From IMG/VR virus record IMGVR_UViG_3300027749_000098, positions 1-64,000 of that record: DNA of 64,000 bases. One strand, written 5' to 3'. A program made the position numbers and the translations under genes. The notes under the pieces are model-generated. The model did not search any database. It was not told where the DNA came from and worked only from the letters and a program-made list of their open reading frames with translations. Positions 43,001 to 51,756 of this stretch are shown piece after piece. The stretch is from a virus. Position 1 is the stretch's first letter. Each line of letters begins with the position of its first letter.

Positions 43001-46000
43001 GATTGTCCTCCGACATTTGATGTTGTTATTGGAGAAACTGTTATAAATGGGCTTTGCTCTGCAGCAGGCCCAACTTTTGGGTCGTATTTTTTATATGGAA
43101 CTAAATGTGTAGATGTAGTAGCTTTTATTGGAGTTTTTGATAACCAAGATCTCAATGGAATAGCTGTTCCACCATAATTATAACGTTCATCCGCAGAAGT
43201 TCCATAGAATTCAATATGAGTTGGTAGATTATTATCTCCTTTTTTTCCATCACTTAATATTGGTTGTTCGCCTAAATCATAAGTTATTGTAATATCTTGC
43301 GAAACATTATAATTTGCAGCTGTAAACGTTAGTGTAGTTTTATTTGCTGATATTGAGGATCCACCTGAAATATCTTCTGATGCATTAAGCAACCAAGAAA
43401 CAGTTACATCCGCTGTTGGTTGTATATTTAACCATACTGGAATTGTAATAGATTTCGATCTTATTGTTGTATATTCTTCAGAATAACTAAACACCATATA
43501 ATCTGTACTTACCGGAACAACAATCATAGGAGTTTGGTTTGGTAAAGATTGCGTTGTTATAGCGCCAGATTTAGAAAGATATGGTAATCTGATTGACTCA
43601 ACAACAGTTTTGTAATATGACGTTTTTGAATAAAACGTTGCATGTGAAACTGCTATTGCATTTTGTAAATCGTAATGCGGAGTATCGCATATTGTTATAA
43701 CTAATTCACCAACATCAAAACTTTCGAGAACTGAAGATTTATTCGGTAATCGTAATATTCCAGAACATTGACCAGCTTTATTTGAATATAGGTTTGTTGC
43801 TTTAATTGGTACTGTCGATGCACTAATACTTGCAGCATTAGCATGCGTTCCAGTTACCACGACATTAAGTTGTTCGCCTAATGGATAACCTATTCCATGA
43901 TTAGATAAAGTGGCAGTATCAATAACTCCACCAACTACAGATAAATTTAAAACTGCGGCTGTAGCTGCTGCAGTTGTTATGCTTGCAGTTACGCTACCTG
44001 ATGTATAGCCTGCACCTGGATCTAATATTTTAACTGACGTAACCACTCCCATTGGATTTTCATCTGGAGTTACATAAGCATTAACTAAACGCGCATTAAC
44101 ATATATAAACATACGCGATAATGGAGCTAACCCGTGAGCGTTAAATTTAATTTCAACCGATCTAGTTTTTGGTGTAATACTTGTAGCTAATACTGCTACT
44201 TCTGTACTTTTTGTTATTTGTCTACCAGTTGTTACTTTATAATTTACGTTATTGTAATTAACTGTAACTCCTGGATTTGCAGTTTCCTGTACATCATATG
44301 GATGTGTTGCATAGATTGAATTCCATGAATCGTATAATAATCCAGGAATTTCAGATGCATTCATAAGAGCAGCTGTATTTTCATCTATATTTTCAACTGT
44401 TTCACCAATTTGTTCAGTCCACACAGATCTTTGTGGGTCTAAATATAGATCTCCTTGATATGATATACAATCAAATTGATTTATTTTAACATGACCAGTT
44501 GCTTGATTCTGTGTTATAATAGGCAATTCAGTATAATTAAAAGAAATTAAATTATCTTTATTAATTAAAGAAGATTCCCCAACATCAAATGACCCTGTAA
44601 CAGTGTAATTTCTTGATATAAATGATGGGCGAGCAACATTATTTTCTAAATCTAAAGAAATATTTTTATTATTTTCGCCTAAATCTAACACATTAAAATT
44701 AGTAAACGAATCAACAATAAATCCATTTTTTAATCTAGTTCCAAATTCATCTATAATATTTGTACTTAATGCCGCTTTTTCTACCAAATTTAACGAAGTA
44801 TAATATTCAACGTTTTGTAATCTAGTATCTAAATCTCCAATATCGTCCATTGTATATCTGCGATGTTTTGAATATTTAATCTTTATAGATTGTAAATCAG
44901 CAGAATACGGATCGAATTGAATTGTTGCAATTGTCATTGCATCAACTAAATCTTTTGGAGGAATATAATTTTTATATGACGATACTCCATTTAACCAAGA
45001 TAACTTTCTATCTTTAGTTAAAATTAATTTGTCTATTCTACCGAGATAATATGACATAGAATATATCATATTTGTATTTGTCGTTGATGATGGTATTTTA
45101 TAGGTATCAAATATAAAAGTATCTGGATTACTTAAATCTTTTCTACGAGGTCTAAAATCAATATAATCTTTTAATGAATATATTGTATTATTAATAGTTT
45201 CTATTGGTATTTTATTATATGTAACAGGATACGAATCGAATGCAATATATTCTCCGTTTGTTGAGTGTGAGTAATAATCAAATATAACAAAAACTATTCC
45301 TGCTGCTGCTGGTGTTCTTGCAGTTACAGTACCAAAATCGTACATGTATTCAGTTTGGCCATTATTTAATTTATATTGTGTAGTTACATCTTGTAGCAAA
45401 TTCCAATTTTCTCCAGATGGATCTGGAATATTTGCCAAATTTACTACTTTAGATGACGAAAATAATCTATTTCCATATTTAACTACTGAATTATTACCAT
45501 ATGTTACGGAAGAACTCCATTCTCCATCGTATGTTACAGAAGGATTTGTAGTTTTAAAAACGCCACTAAATTGAGTAATATCGGAATACCCGATACCAGT
45601 TGGATATGTAGAAGTTGTTACTTTTGCTACTTGCCCTTTATGTAAAGTTTTGGTTTTCTTTTCAGCTTGCGTATATACTAATGAATATTTAACATCAATT
45701 TGACCTGTATATCCATTATTAAATGTAAATACAGCTTGATTATTATTAGTTACTTGTTTTATTTCAATAGTAACATCAGCTAAATCGACAACTTGTCCAA
45801 TTTTATATGGACCGCTTTCATTTTTAGTTATAACTATAAAATTTTGGTTTTTGTCTTCGGTCGGTAATGACGCGGAAAGACCTGTTGGAAATTGATTTTT
45901 TATTGCACCAGAAGAAATAGTTGCATTATTTGACGAAACTGTTGTTGTAGTAAATAAGTCTAGCGTTGTACGAATACTATTAATTTCAGAAACGTTTGGA

Positions 46001-47664
46001 TATGCCAATTTAAATAATAATCTATCAAAAGTTGGATCTATTACTGTTGTTTGTCCTGCTGAATTTAACGTAGTATTTGCAGAAAATCCAGTAGAATTTG
46101 AAATTGACGCTATAGATTGTACATCTACCATTTTTTGTTGCGGTACCGATACATTATATAAGAATGCTGTATAATTATTTTTATCTACATAATCTATATT
46201 TCTAATATACCCATATCCTAATATACTATTGGTTGCCGAAGTTGATCCTTTTGGTATATTATGTAATGCAATTTTAGATCCAACAGCAGGAATAGGTAAA
46301 CTACCAGATACATCGTTTATTCTAATACTATTCCCGTAATATGTATTCGTAGTTATGTCTTCAGAACTATCAATTTCTCTTGCTTTATTTAAACTTATAT
46401 TTGTTGGAAATGATGCATTAAACGGATATCCGAATACATAAGCTTTTCCAGATGAAATGCTACAATTTAATTTTGTTTCATCATGACTAAAATTAGAATT
46501 ATTAAATGCAATTTTAAATGGAGAAACAATAAAATTTCCTGCATGATCATACATTTGTTTAGCTAAAACGTCTTGTAATCCACCAAGAATCGGGTCAGTA
46601 TTATCAGAAATAACTATACCGTTTTTTATTCTTATTAATTCTATAAATTTGGTTGATGTTATGGTTGTTTGGTCGAACGTTCCATTAATTAATGGTTTTG
46701 AAACTAAATTTAAATAGATTTTATATCTATCTGCACCTGGAGCTGTATAGTTATATGCGCCTTGAGATGGATCGAGTAATGACGTGTCATCAATATAATC
46801 TATAATTGTTTCTTGAACTTCAAATCCAATAATACAAGAAGGTTGTTGCGTTTTACTATTTGGAACAATTGATTGAGGTAAAGATTTAACAAATGTATTA
46901 TTTGTAAAATATACTCCGGAATCAACATTTACTTCCAATACAACTCTTGATGCATATTTTGTAATTCTTAACGGGACATTATTATAATCTTTTTGTAATT
47001 GCTTATTAACAGAAAATATTGAATTATATCCAACTTCGGTTACAATATAACTTATTGAAAAATTATCAATGGCTGCTGTTATCTCATCACCAACTTCTAT
47101 AACCGAAGTTGGTATTGTAAATTGCGTTGAATTTATTTGACCTGAACAATTATTAATAATTTGAGATTGGTCTGCATTTAATGTAGCTGAATAATATTGT
47201 ATTTGAGTTAAAATTGATGCATCATTTAAATAGATATACGCTTCGTCTTTTGTTGTAAAAATATATAAAGTTTCTCCAGATATATAATTTTGTACTCCAT
47301 TAATTACTGATTTTACATTTATATAATAATTTAGAATATCTGCATAACTAATCAAACCTACACATTTTGATGTTTGTCCAACAACATATCTTCCAGTAAA
47401 TTCCGTAATATCTGTAGAAATAGTTCCTGTATTCTGAAGATCTAATGATTTTACGTTCGAGTCAAGAGTATATTTTCCGCCGCTTACATTTGATCCATCA
47501 GATAAAACAAATTTACCAAATTTCCCAATTTGATCTTGTAATATTGATTGGGCTTGCGTCAATTCTCTTGCTTGAACTGCCACTCCAGGTTTAAATAAAA
47601 TTCTATGAAAATTTTTATCTTCGTTAAAATCATCATAGTATGGTTGTGTATTAAAATTTAGCAT
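40075..47664 (-). CDS. Giant DUF4815 baseplate/tail protein with Ig/Calx-beta modules
   Basis: The 2529-residue protein begins FNTQPYYDDFNEDKNFHRILFKPGVAVQARELTQAQSILQDQIGKFG, the DUF4815 signature of T4-like baseplate-periphery proteins. A GxGY-type module (DPGAGYTSGSVTASI, then NHGIGYPLGEQL) lies near 1210-1270. Beta-sandwich repeats follow near 1400, 1700, 1825, 1940 and 2070: 'ADVTVSW...LTFTAANY', a Calx-beta-like 'VNEDGIAVEYTIET', and 'INEGQSVSFYVQT'. The C-terminal 400 residues are not recognised. It occupies the gp9/gp10 region of the T4 order. A role as a wedge pin or fibre base is inferred. It is the longest gene in the window. Confidence 0.8.
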   Translation of the reverse strand: MLNFNTQPYYDDFNEDKNFHRILFKPGVAVQARELTQAQSILQDQIGKFGKFVLSDGSNVSGGKYTLDSNVKSLDLQNTGTISTDITEFTGRYVVGQTSKCVGLISYADILNYYINVKSVINGVQNYISGETLYIFTTKDEAYIYLNDASILTQIQYYSATLNADQSQIINNCSGQINSTQFTIPTSVIEVGDEITAAIDNFSISYIVTEVGYNSIFSVNKQLQKDYNNVPLRITKYASRVVLEVNVDSGVYFTNNTFVKSLPQSIVPNSKTQQPSCIIGFEVQETIIDYIDDTSLLDPSQGAYNYTAPGADRYKIYLNLVSKPLINGTFDQTTITSTKFIELIRIKNGIVISDNTDPILGGLQDVLAKQMYDHAGNFIVSPFKIAFNNSNFSHDETKLNCSISSGKAYVFGYPFNASFPTNISLNKAREIDSSEDITTNTYYGNSIRINDVSGSLPIPAVGSKIALHNIPKGSTSATNSILGYGYIRNIDYVDKNNYTAFLYNVSVPQQKMVDVQSIASISNSTGFSANTTLNSAGQTTVIDPTFDRLLFKLAYPNVSEINSIRTTLDLFTTTTVSSNNATISSGAIKNQFPTGLSASLPTEDKNQNFIVITKNESGPYKIGQVVDLADVTIEIKQVTNNNQAVFTFNNGYTGQIDVKYSLVYTQAEKKTKTLHKGQVAKVTTSTYPTGIGYSDITQFSGVFKTTNPSVTYDGEWSSSVTYGNNSVVKYGNRLFSSSKVVNLANIPDPSGENWNLLQDVTTQYKLNNGQTEYMYDFGTVTARTPAAAGIVFVIFDYYSHSTNGEYIAFDSYPVTYNKIPIETINNTIYSLKDYIDFRPRRKDLSNPDTFIFDTYKIPSSTTNTNMIYSMSYYLGRIDKLILTKDRKLSWLNGVSSYKNYIPPKDLVDAMTIATIQFDPYSADLQSIKIKYSKHRRYTMDDIGDLDTRLQNVEYYTSLNLVEKAALSTNIIDEFGTRLKNGFIVDSFTNFNVLDLGENNKNISLDLENNVARPSFISRNYTVTGSFDVGESSLINKDNLISFNYTELPIITQNQATGHVKINQFDCISYQGDLYLDPQRSVWTEQIGETVENIDENTAALMNASEIPGLLYDSWNSIYATHPYDVQETANPGVTVNYNNVNYKVTTGRQITKSTEVAVLATSITPKTRSVEIKFNAHGLAPLSRMFIYVNARLVNAYVTPDENPMGVVTSVKILDPGAGYTSGSVTASITTAAATAAVLNLSVVGGVIDTATLSNHGIGYPLGEQLNVVVTGTHANAASISASTVPIKATNLYSNKAGQCSGILRLPNKSSVLESFDVGELVITICDTPHYDLQNAIAVSHATFYSKTSYYKTVVESIRLPYLSKSGAITTQSLPNQTPMIVVPVSTDYMVFSYSEEYTTIRSKSITIPVWLNIQPTADVTVSWLLNASEDISGGSSISANKTTLTFTAANYNVSQDITITYDLGEQPILSDGKKGDNNLPTHIEFYGTSADERYNYGGTAIPLRSWLSKTPIKATTSTHLVPYKKYDPKVGPAAEQSPFITVSPITTSNVGGQSFFTVNYGGGHEIGWWTDSTTTYPLTFTATVANTNCAVISHSTYEDYEYSDQFSGKTRVINKSDQQLLQFKYWIYGVAQGSTTVTVTTASASNPNWSISSTSIPVVVGPALLFPDPEIVVHPNAEIKASTGVVLNSPRTTTSEGTMQIIGVSLSKAPANNVTVAITSSKTAGGGEIYKVSDNGLTSVIGTSLLFTPNTWNHMKTVTVRGTTDPVLYHQATVDYNVTLTGSSADTQFNSISTIVPMKNTDKGTTAPAPPPDPPAPKPVSVNFIYQTLRGNAVNEDGIAVEYTIETSNASGKTLYWVITGRGSPATSSADFISTTGPIVINSSNKGTFTITAIADSLTEGNELFRISIYDNSGASGNPLITCDDTVTDSSRTPSVSVPTFVVTSDVDQINEGQSVSFYVQTTLITTGTKMYYRYQSMASTSESRFSNAVNGSFTIGSDGRNVEPIKFTAIENHNTDKSSAPYYSTFKIITSLLEGGPYLNSQISPLIKLFDTSKSDAVAPPPAAYVYPEVTVSYAGTNHTQNNFNGVKNVIFNITLNGAPKAGDTIKVTMSSDNTETGGTISGLSSVSFTASNYLEAQKITMAGAPLSGSDTQGVSYNAVWSAAADLSTTFTANGKIPLINDKYKWTTKVFAITTYSKSYDALINSGATFTPSVTSYGANVNATEGWIDYSDKTGTDPVHTVTIVEAASSYVVLKITASLRCYHHGTNNDSPGYLPAVAELYGYLGPKDSTTICSMNHFNVSVLSAKNVNTQLNWGGKGTIDPAVSATVLGGNFNKTYTEGGQTRIRYGIIISENTKKKAGEGANGGVGPRMDVEVLVKVNGFYFNMDSASIAVNESIYSSTTSTTYRNDNYDVIGNDPFTYSSSSTKQEVPYNRDALTLQAVHKVLTDSYPTPPDYVFSGDTGADALMNAYNIEVYQKVVDDLTKFINTMKSKDPVYGSPTYLTIGQEQAQLDRYTDILNSFTYLK

Positions 47665-47677
47665 GTTTTTTTAAACC

Positions 47678-49048
47678 TTAATAATTAAGTGTTAATCTAA
47701 ATTGTTCTAATCCAGAGGAAGTTCTTTGTATTTTTGCTCTATTTTCTATATAGATAATATTTCCGGAAAAAGGTATCATTTGTTCTATAAATTCTTGTAA
47801 TAATACTCTAGATGTATTAGAATTACTGCCATATATACCTTGATATAACGTTACAGTTCCTTGAGTATTTATAAGGTATAATACATTGTTTTTTGAATCA
47901 AAATTTAAAACTGTTCCAGAAAACGTTGGATTCTCAGCTGAACCTTGATATACAAATTCATCTTGTTGGTAAGTTCCAGAACCTTGTGAAACTGTTATGT
48001 CATGAGTAGCTTTATATATTGTTGAATTGGCAAAAACTGCTTGCGAGTTAATTAATATTTCGGGGTTTGTTATTAACCCTATTTGTCTGTAATCAATATC
48101 ACTCGGTAATGTCCCAGTTTCAGTTCCATTAAATTCTGCAGTAACCATAACATTTTTACAACCAAGTTCATTTAATAAATTATGTCCATGGCCACCTATT
48201 GGTGATGGTTCTGCTATTAATTGCGCTCCAGTTCCAGAATAGCCAATATTCGGAATAATAGATGCAGCAGCATATGTATATCCAGTTCCATTATTAGTCA
48301 TTATTATATCAGTTACAGTATTTGATCTAATAATTGCTTTTGCTGTAGCCCCAGTTCCATCTCCAGAAATATTTATTGTAGTTGACGTATTATATCCTTC
48401 ATCATTAGTATATCCAGTTCCTCCATTATATACGTTAATAACTGAAACTTCTCCAGCTCCAATTGAATTCGCTTGTATTGATTTTCTATGCGTATCAACC
48501 GGTAATGGGATCCAATTCTCGTCAAAAAATTTTAATTTAGAACCTGAATCTATTGTATACAGATATTTCCATTTATAACCATCTCCTGTATCAATAATAT
48601 TATCTATAAAATTTGTTGTAAAATCAATTATTGGTTGTTTTTGTGTTAATGAACCAGTAGAACTATTATTTGCGGTTCCATTTGATAGGCATTTGAATAT
48701 TTGATCATATGAATTTCGTACATAATAATCAATATTCGCGCTTGATGTTGATGAATATTGCTTATATATTGTATTTTGTTTCCAATCTATTCTTTTTATT
48801 ACAGGGCAAATATCATTTGTATTAATCTTTTTTAATGCTATTAAATTTTTAACCACACTTTTCAAATAATAATCGGAATTGCTTGGATTAGGCGGATTTA
48901 ATTCATCTGGCCATGGATCTACTTTTGCAATAAAACAATATAAGTTTAAAAACTCATCTCCGGAGTTTTTAAATATTAAATTTGGAGAATAGAAATATTT
49001 AAGTATTTCTTCCGAGAAACCAGAATAAGGGATTAAACCTTTAGCCAT
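47678..49048 (-). CDS. gp8: gp8 baseplate wedge protein
   Basis: The 456-residue protein matches T4 gp8 at its landmarks: a beginning with FYSPNLIF and FIAKVDPWPDELNPPNPS, then PVIKRIDWKQNT, GDGYKWKYLYTI, DYRQIGLITNPEI and the end SGNIIYIENRAKIQRTSSGLEQFRLTLNY (T4: FRQISIITNP, GEMIYMENRPPI). Two insertions make it longer than T4 gp8 (334): a GxGY module (YNGGTGYTND, NNGTGYTYA, about 205-265) and a GSGTYQQDEFVYQG module (about 350-415) also seen in gp14 and gp15. gp8 dimers brace the wedge. Confidence 0.88.
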   Translation of the reverse strand: MAKGLIPYSGFSEEILKYFYSPNLIFKNSGDEFLNLYCFIAKVDPWPDELNPPNPSNSDYYLKSVVKNLIALKKINTNDICPVIKRIDWKQNTIYKQYSSTSSANIDYYVRNSYDQIFKCLSNGTANNSSTGSLTQKQPIIDFTTNFIDNIIDTGDGYKWKYLYTIDSGSKLKFFDENWIPLPVDTHRKSIQANSIGAGEVSVINVYNGGTGYTNDEGYNTSTTINISGDGTGATAKAIIRSNTVTDIIMTNNGTGYTYAAASIIPNIGYSGTGAQLIAEPSPIGGHGHNLLNELGCKNVMVTAEFNGTETGTLPSDIDYRQIGLITNPEILINSQAVFANSTIYKATHDITVSQGSGTYQQDEFVYQGSAENPTFSGTVLNFDSKNNVLYLINTQGTVTLYQGIYGSNSNTSRVLLQEFIEQMIPFSGNIIYIENRAKIQRTSSGLEQFRLTLNY

Positions 49049-49050
49049 AT

Positions 49051-51756
49051 TTACACCGATTTATAAATTGTAATATTATTTGATGTTAAATTTTTAATTA
49101 ACGTGACATTTGCTGTATTCGTTTGTAATCCACTTTCGTTTAAGTTGTTTGCAAAATATAATATATTATTAATATGATTAATAATATAATTATTTACATT
49201 ATTATTTGCAAGTATCACATAATCTCCAATAGAAACAAATGTATTTACCGAATATTTAGTATCTGCATAATTATCATTAGTTATAATTAATGTGTTGGAA
49301 CGTGTATAACCATTATAAACGTTTGGATATTTATATTGAGTATAATCCTGTAATTCTATCGTATTATTAGAAGAATAAACTTTAGCTATAGTTGAATAGA
49401 TATTTAAATTTGTATCCCCAACAATATAAATTTTATCATTAGCTGAAAGTATTGAACTTATGTTTACTGTATTTGCCAGACCAAGGTGAATTGTATTCGA
49501 GAAATACGAATTACTATTTTCTATTATATATGAATTTGCATTAATTAAAATATTTCCATTATTTAATTTTGTATTTGCATATACATTAAATGCAGAATTA
49601 GATTTTATCAAATGTCTTGATATAAGGTGTGTTCCAATTGGGTGTAATAAATTATCGATTGTAGTTTTATATGCATCATTATCTTTTTCTGATGCCAAAA
49701 TATATGTATACGAATTATAGGTATTATCTTGTAATATAGAATGCGCTGAAAGTTGTCCATCAGAATTAAGATATTTTCCCGCATCTTCTATTAATCCGTT
49801 TAGGAATTTTGCAGTAGCTACTGCAGAACCATCACCAAACGTTTTAATCCCATTTTTATATTTTGTAGTTGTATAATCTTTTTGTAAAGTTAAAATAGAT
49901 ATTTCGCTTTTGGCTTCCGTATCATAAACTGTAAACGTTTTTTCTGAATCTATATTATTTAAATAGTTATAAATTCTAACAGAAAATAACTGATAATTTG
50001 TTATAGGATCAAAATACAAAGAAGTTACAGAATCAATATTACCGAGATAAGTTGGTGAAGATTTAATTCCTTGATAGATTATAGTTTTTCCGCCAACTAT
50101 ATTTTCTATGTTAGTTCCCGTAACAACTATATCTTGAATTCTTAATGATACGTTTGGAGTGTATGCATAATCTTCGCCATTTTCGCTCAAAGTTATTTTT
50201 GTTATAGCTCCAATTTTATCAGTTTCTAATGAATATTCAGCTCCAGTTCCTAATATAGAAGGAATAATAAATTCGGCATTAGCTCCATATATGGAATTAG
50301 CAGTAACAATTGGCAAATTTAAATTATTATACCCCATTCCGCCAATAGTATATGGATTATTCGTGTCTTGATAATATTCGACAGAAGTTATTGATCCAGC
50401 TGAGTTTACAGAATTGATTCTTGCAAAAGCGAAATTACCGTCACCTCCAGTAATGTTTATTTTGTCGCTTGTTGTGTATCCTATTCCAGGAGAAACTATT
50501 TCTATTGGAGCAAGTATTCCCAACTCTTCTAAATGTTGAGGATATTTATTTATTGTATTTGCGGCAAAAATTGAATTGATATTTAAAATTGGTTGTTGTT
50601 CGTACCCGCCGCCGCCATTTCTTACTGTAATAGCAGTTATAGGAAACGTTTCAAAACTAGTAAAAGATAAAAAGTTTTTAAATTGTGTATTTGCATTTGC
50701 GGGTTTAGAAAAATTTAATGTTGTATTACCAATTGGTACAAACAAATTATCTTCAATACAATTATCACAAATATATGCAGCATCAGCAATATTACTAGAG
50801 TCAACTAATGAAATTATGCAATTAGCAACTAAATCCGTTGCCCCATCATCTTTAATTACGTCGATAGTTGAATTTGGTGACAACCTATAACCATATCCAC
50901 CATTTGTGACAATAACATTTAATATTTGCCCTGTTGTTACTTCAGATACATATGCGCTTGCTCCAATTGGATTTTCTATATCTTCGGTAAACCCGCCAGT
51001 AATTACAACTGGATCGTTTACTTTATAATATTTTCCTCTTCTATTTGGAGTTATAGTAATATTAGAAAGAGATCCTATAATTTTTGATGTCAATAATTCA
51101 GCGCCCAAAGGCGGAGTTTTACCATATTTAACATATTTTCCATTTAAAAAATATACGTCTTTATTATCATAATCTAATATTCTAATATTTTCTCCTGACG
51201 CAAATACTCTTTGTATATTAGATACATATATTTGTATAAATTTTCCGTTAATTTTACTTTTTTCAATAATAGCAATCGATTTAGATAGTTCTCCAAATAT
51301 TTTAAAATTATCGATATTCAAAAAATTTGCATTTAAAGATTTAATTTTTACGGATTTTGGAACAATCCATTTACCATCGCTGGGTTTTAATACATATTGG
51401 CCAGTTTCATAAATATCAATATTTGTATTATATAATGCTTTAAATAGAAATTTAAATGAATCTGGAATACCTTTTGATTTATATAATTCTTTTATAATTT
51501 TTATTAATTTTACTTTATCTGCAGCAATAGTATCGATATCTGGAAAATAAGGAAGAAAATCTTCTGCATAATATGCATAAAATTCTTTAAACCCAGAATC
51601 AATATCTAATTTATCTCCAAACCCATAAATATCATATGTATCATCAAACCATTGATAATATGCAGAGAAAAAATCAATAAATCGCGAATATGCTGGGTCA
51701 TCTCGAATAAACGCAGGAAGTTTGTACTCAAAAAGTGATGTATATTTAGTAGACAT
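49051..51756 (-). CDS. Baseplate wedge protein at gp7 position
   Basis: The 901-residue protein lies between gp6 and gp8, as gp7 does in T4 (1032 residues). The N-terminus has DPAYSRFIDFFSAYYQWFDDT, then KVKLIKIIKELYKSKGIPDSFKFLFKALYN and YVLKPSDGKWI, a conserved start in this family in aquatic phages. The rest contains several GxGY-type beta units (NGGYGYRLSPNS, NGGGGYEQQP, SPGIGYTTSDK, GGMGYNN). Sequence similarity to T4 gp7 itself cannot be shown by eye; the name rests on synteny. It overlaps neither neighbour but is spaced by 0-2 nt. Confidence 0.75.
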   Translation of the reverse strand: MSTKYTSLFEYKLPAFIRDDPAYSRFIDFFSAYYQWFDDTYDIYGFGDKLDIDSGFKEFYAYYAEDFLPYFPDIDTIAADKVKLIKIIKELYKSKGIPDSFKFLFKALYNTNIDIYETGQYVLKPSDGKWIVPKSVKIKSLNANFLNIDNFKIFGELSKSIAIIEKSKINGKFIQIYVSNIQRVFASGENIRILDYDNKDVYFLNGKYVKYGKTPPLGAELLTSKIIGSLSNITITPNRRGKYYKVNDPVVITGGFTEDIENPIGASAYVSEVTTGQILNVIVTNGGYGYRLSPNSTIDVIKDDGATDLVANCIISLVDSSNIADAAYICDNCIEDNLFVPIGNTTLNFSKPANANTQFKNFLSFTSFETFPITAITVRNGGGGYEQQPILNINSIFAANTINKYPQHLEELGILAPIEIVSPGIGYTTSDKINITGGDGNFAFARINSVNSAGSITSVEYYQDTNNPYTIGGMGYNNLNLPIVTANSIYGANAEFIIPSILGTGAEYSLETDKIGAITKITLSENGEDYAYTPNVSLRIQDIVVTGTNIENIVGGKTIIYQGIKSSPTYLGNIDSVTSLYFDPITNYQLFSVRIYNYLNNIDSEKTFTVYDTEAKSEISILTLQKDYTTTKYKNGIKTFGDGSAVATAKFLNGLIEDAGKYLNSDGQLSAHSILQDNTYNSYTYILASEKDNDAYKTTIDNLLHPIGTHLISRHLIKSNSAFNVYANTKLNNGNILINANSYIIENSNSYFSNTIHLGLANTVNISSILSANDKIYIVGDTNLNIYSTIAKVYSSNNTIELQDYTQYKYPNVYNGYTRSNTLIITNDNYADTKYSVNTFVSIGDYVILANNNVNNYIINHINNILYFANNLNESGLQTNTANVTLIKNLTSNNITIYKSV

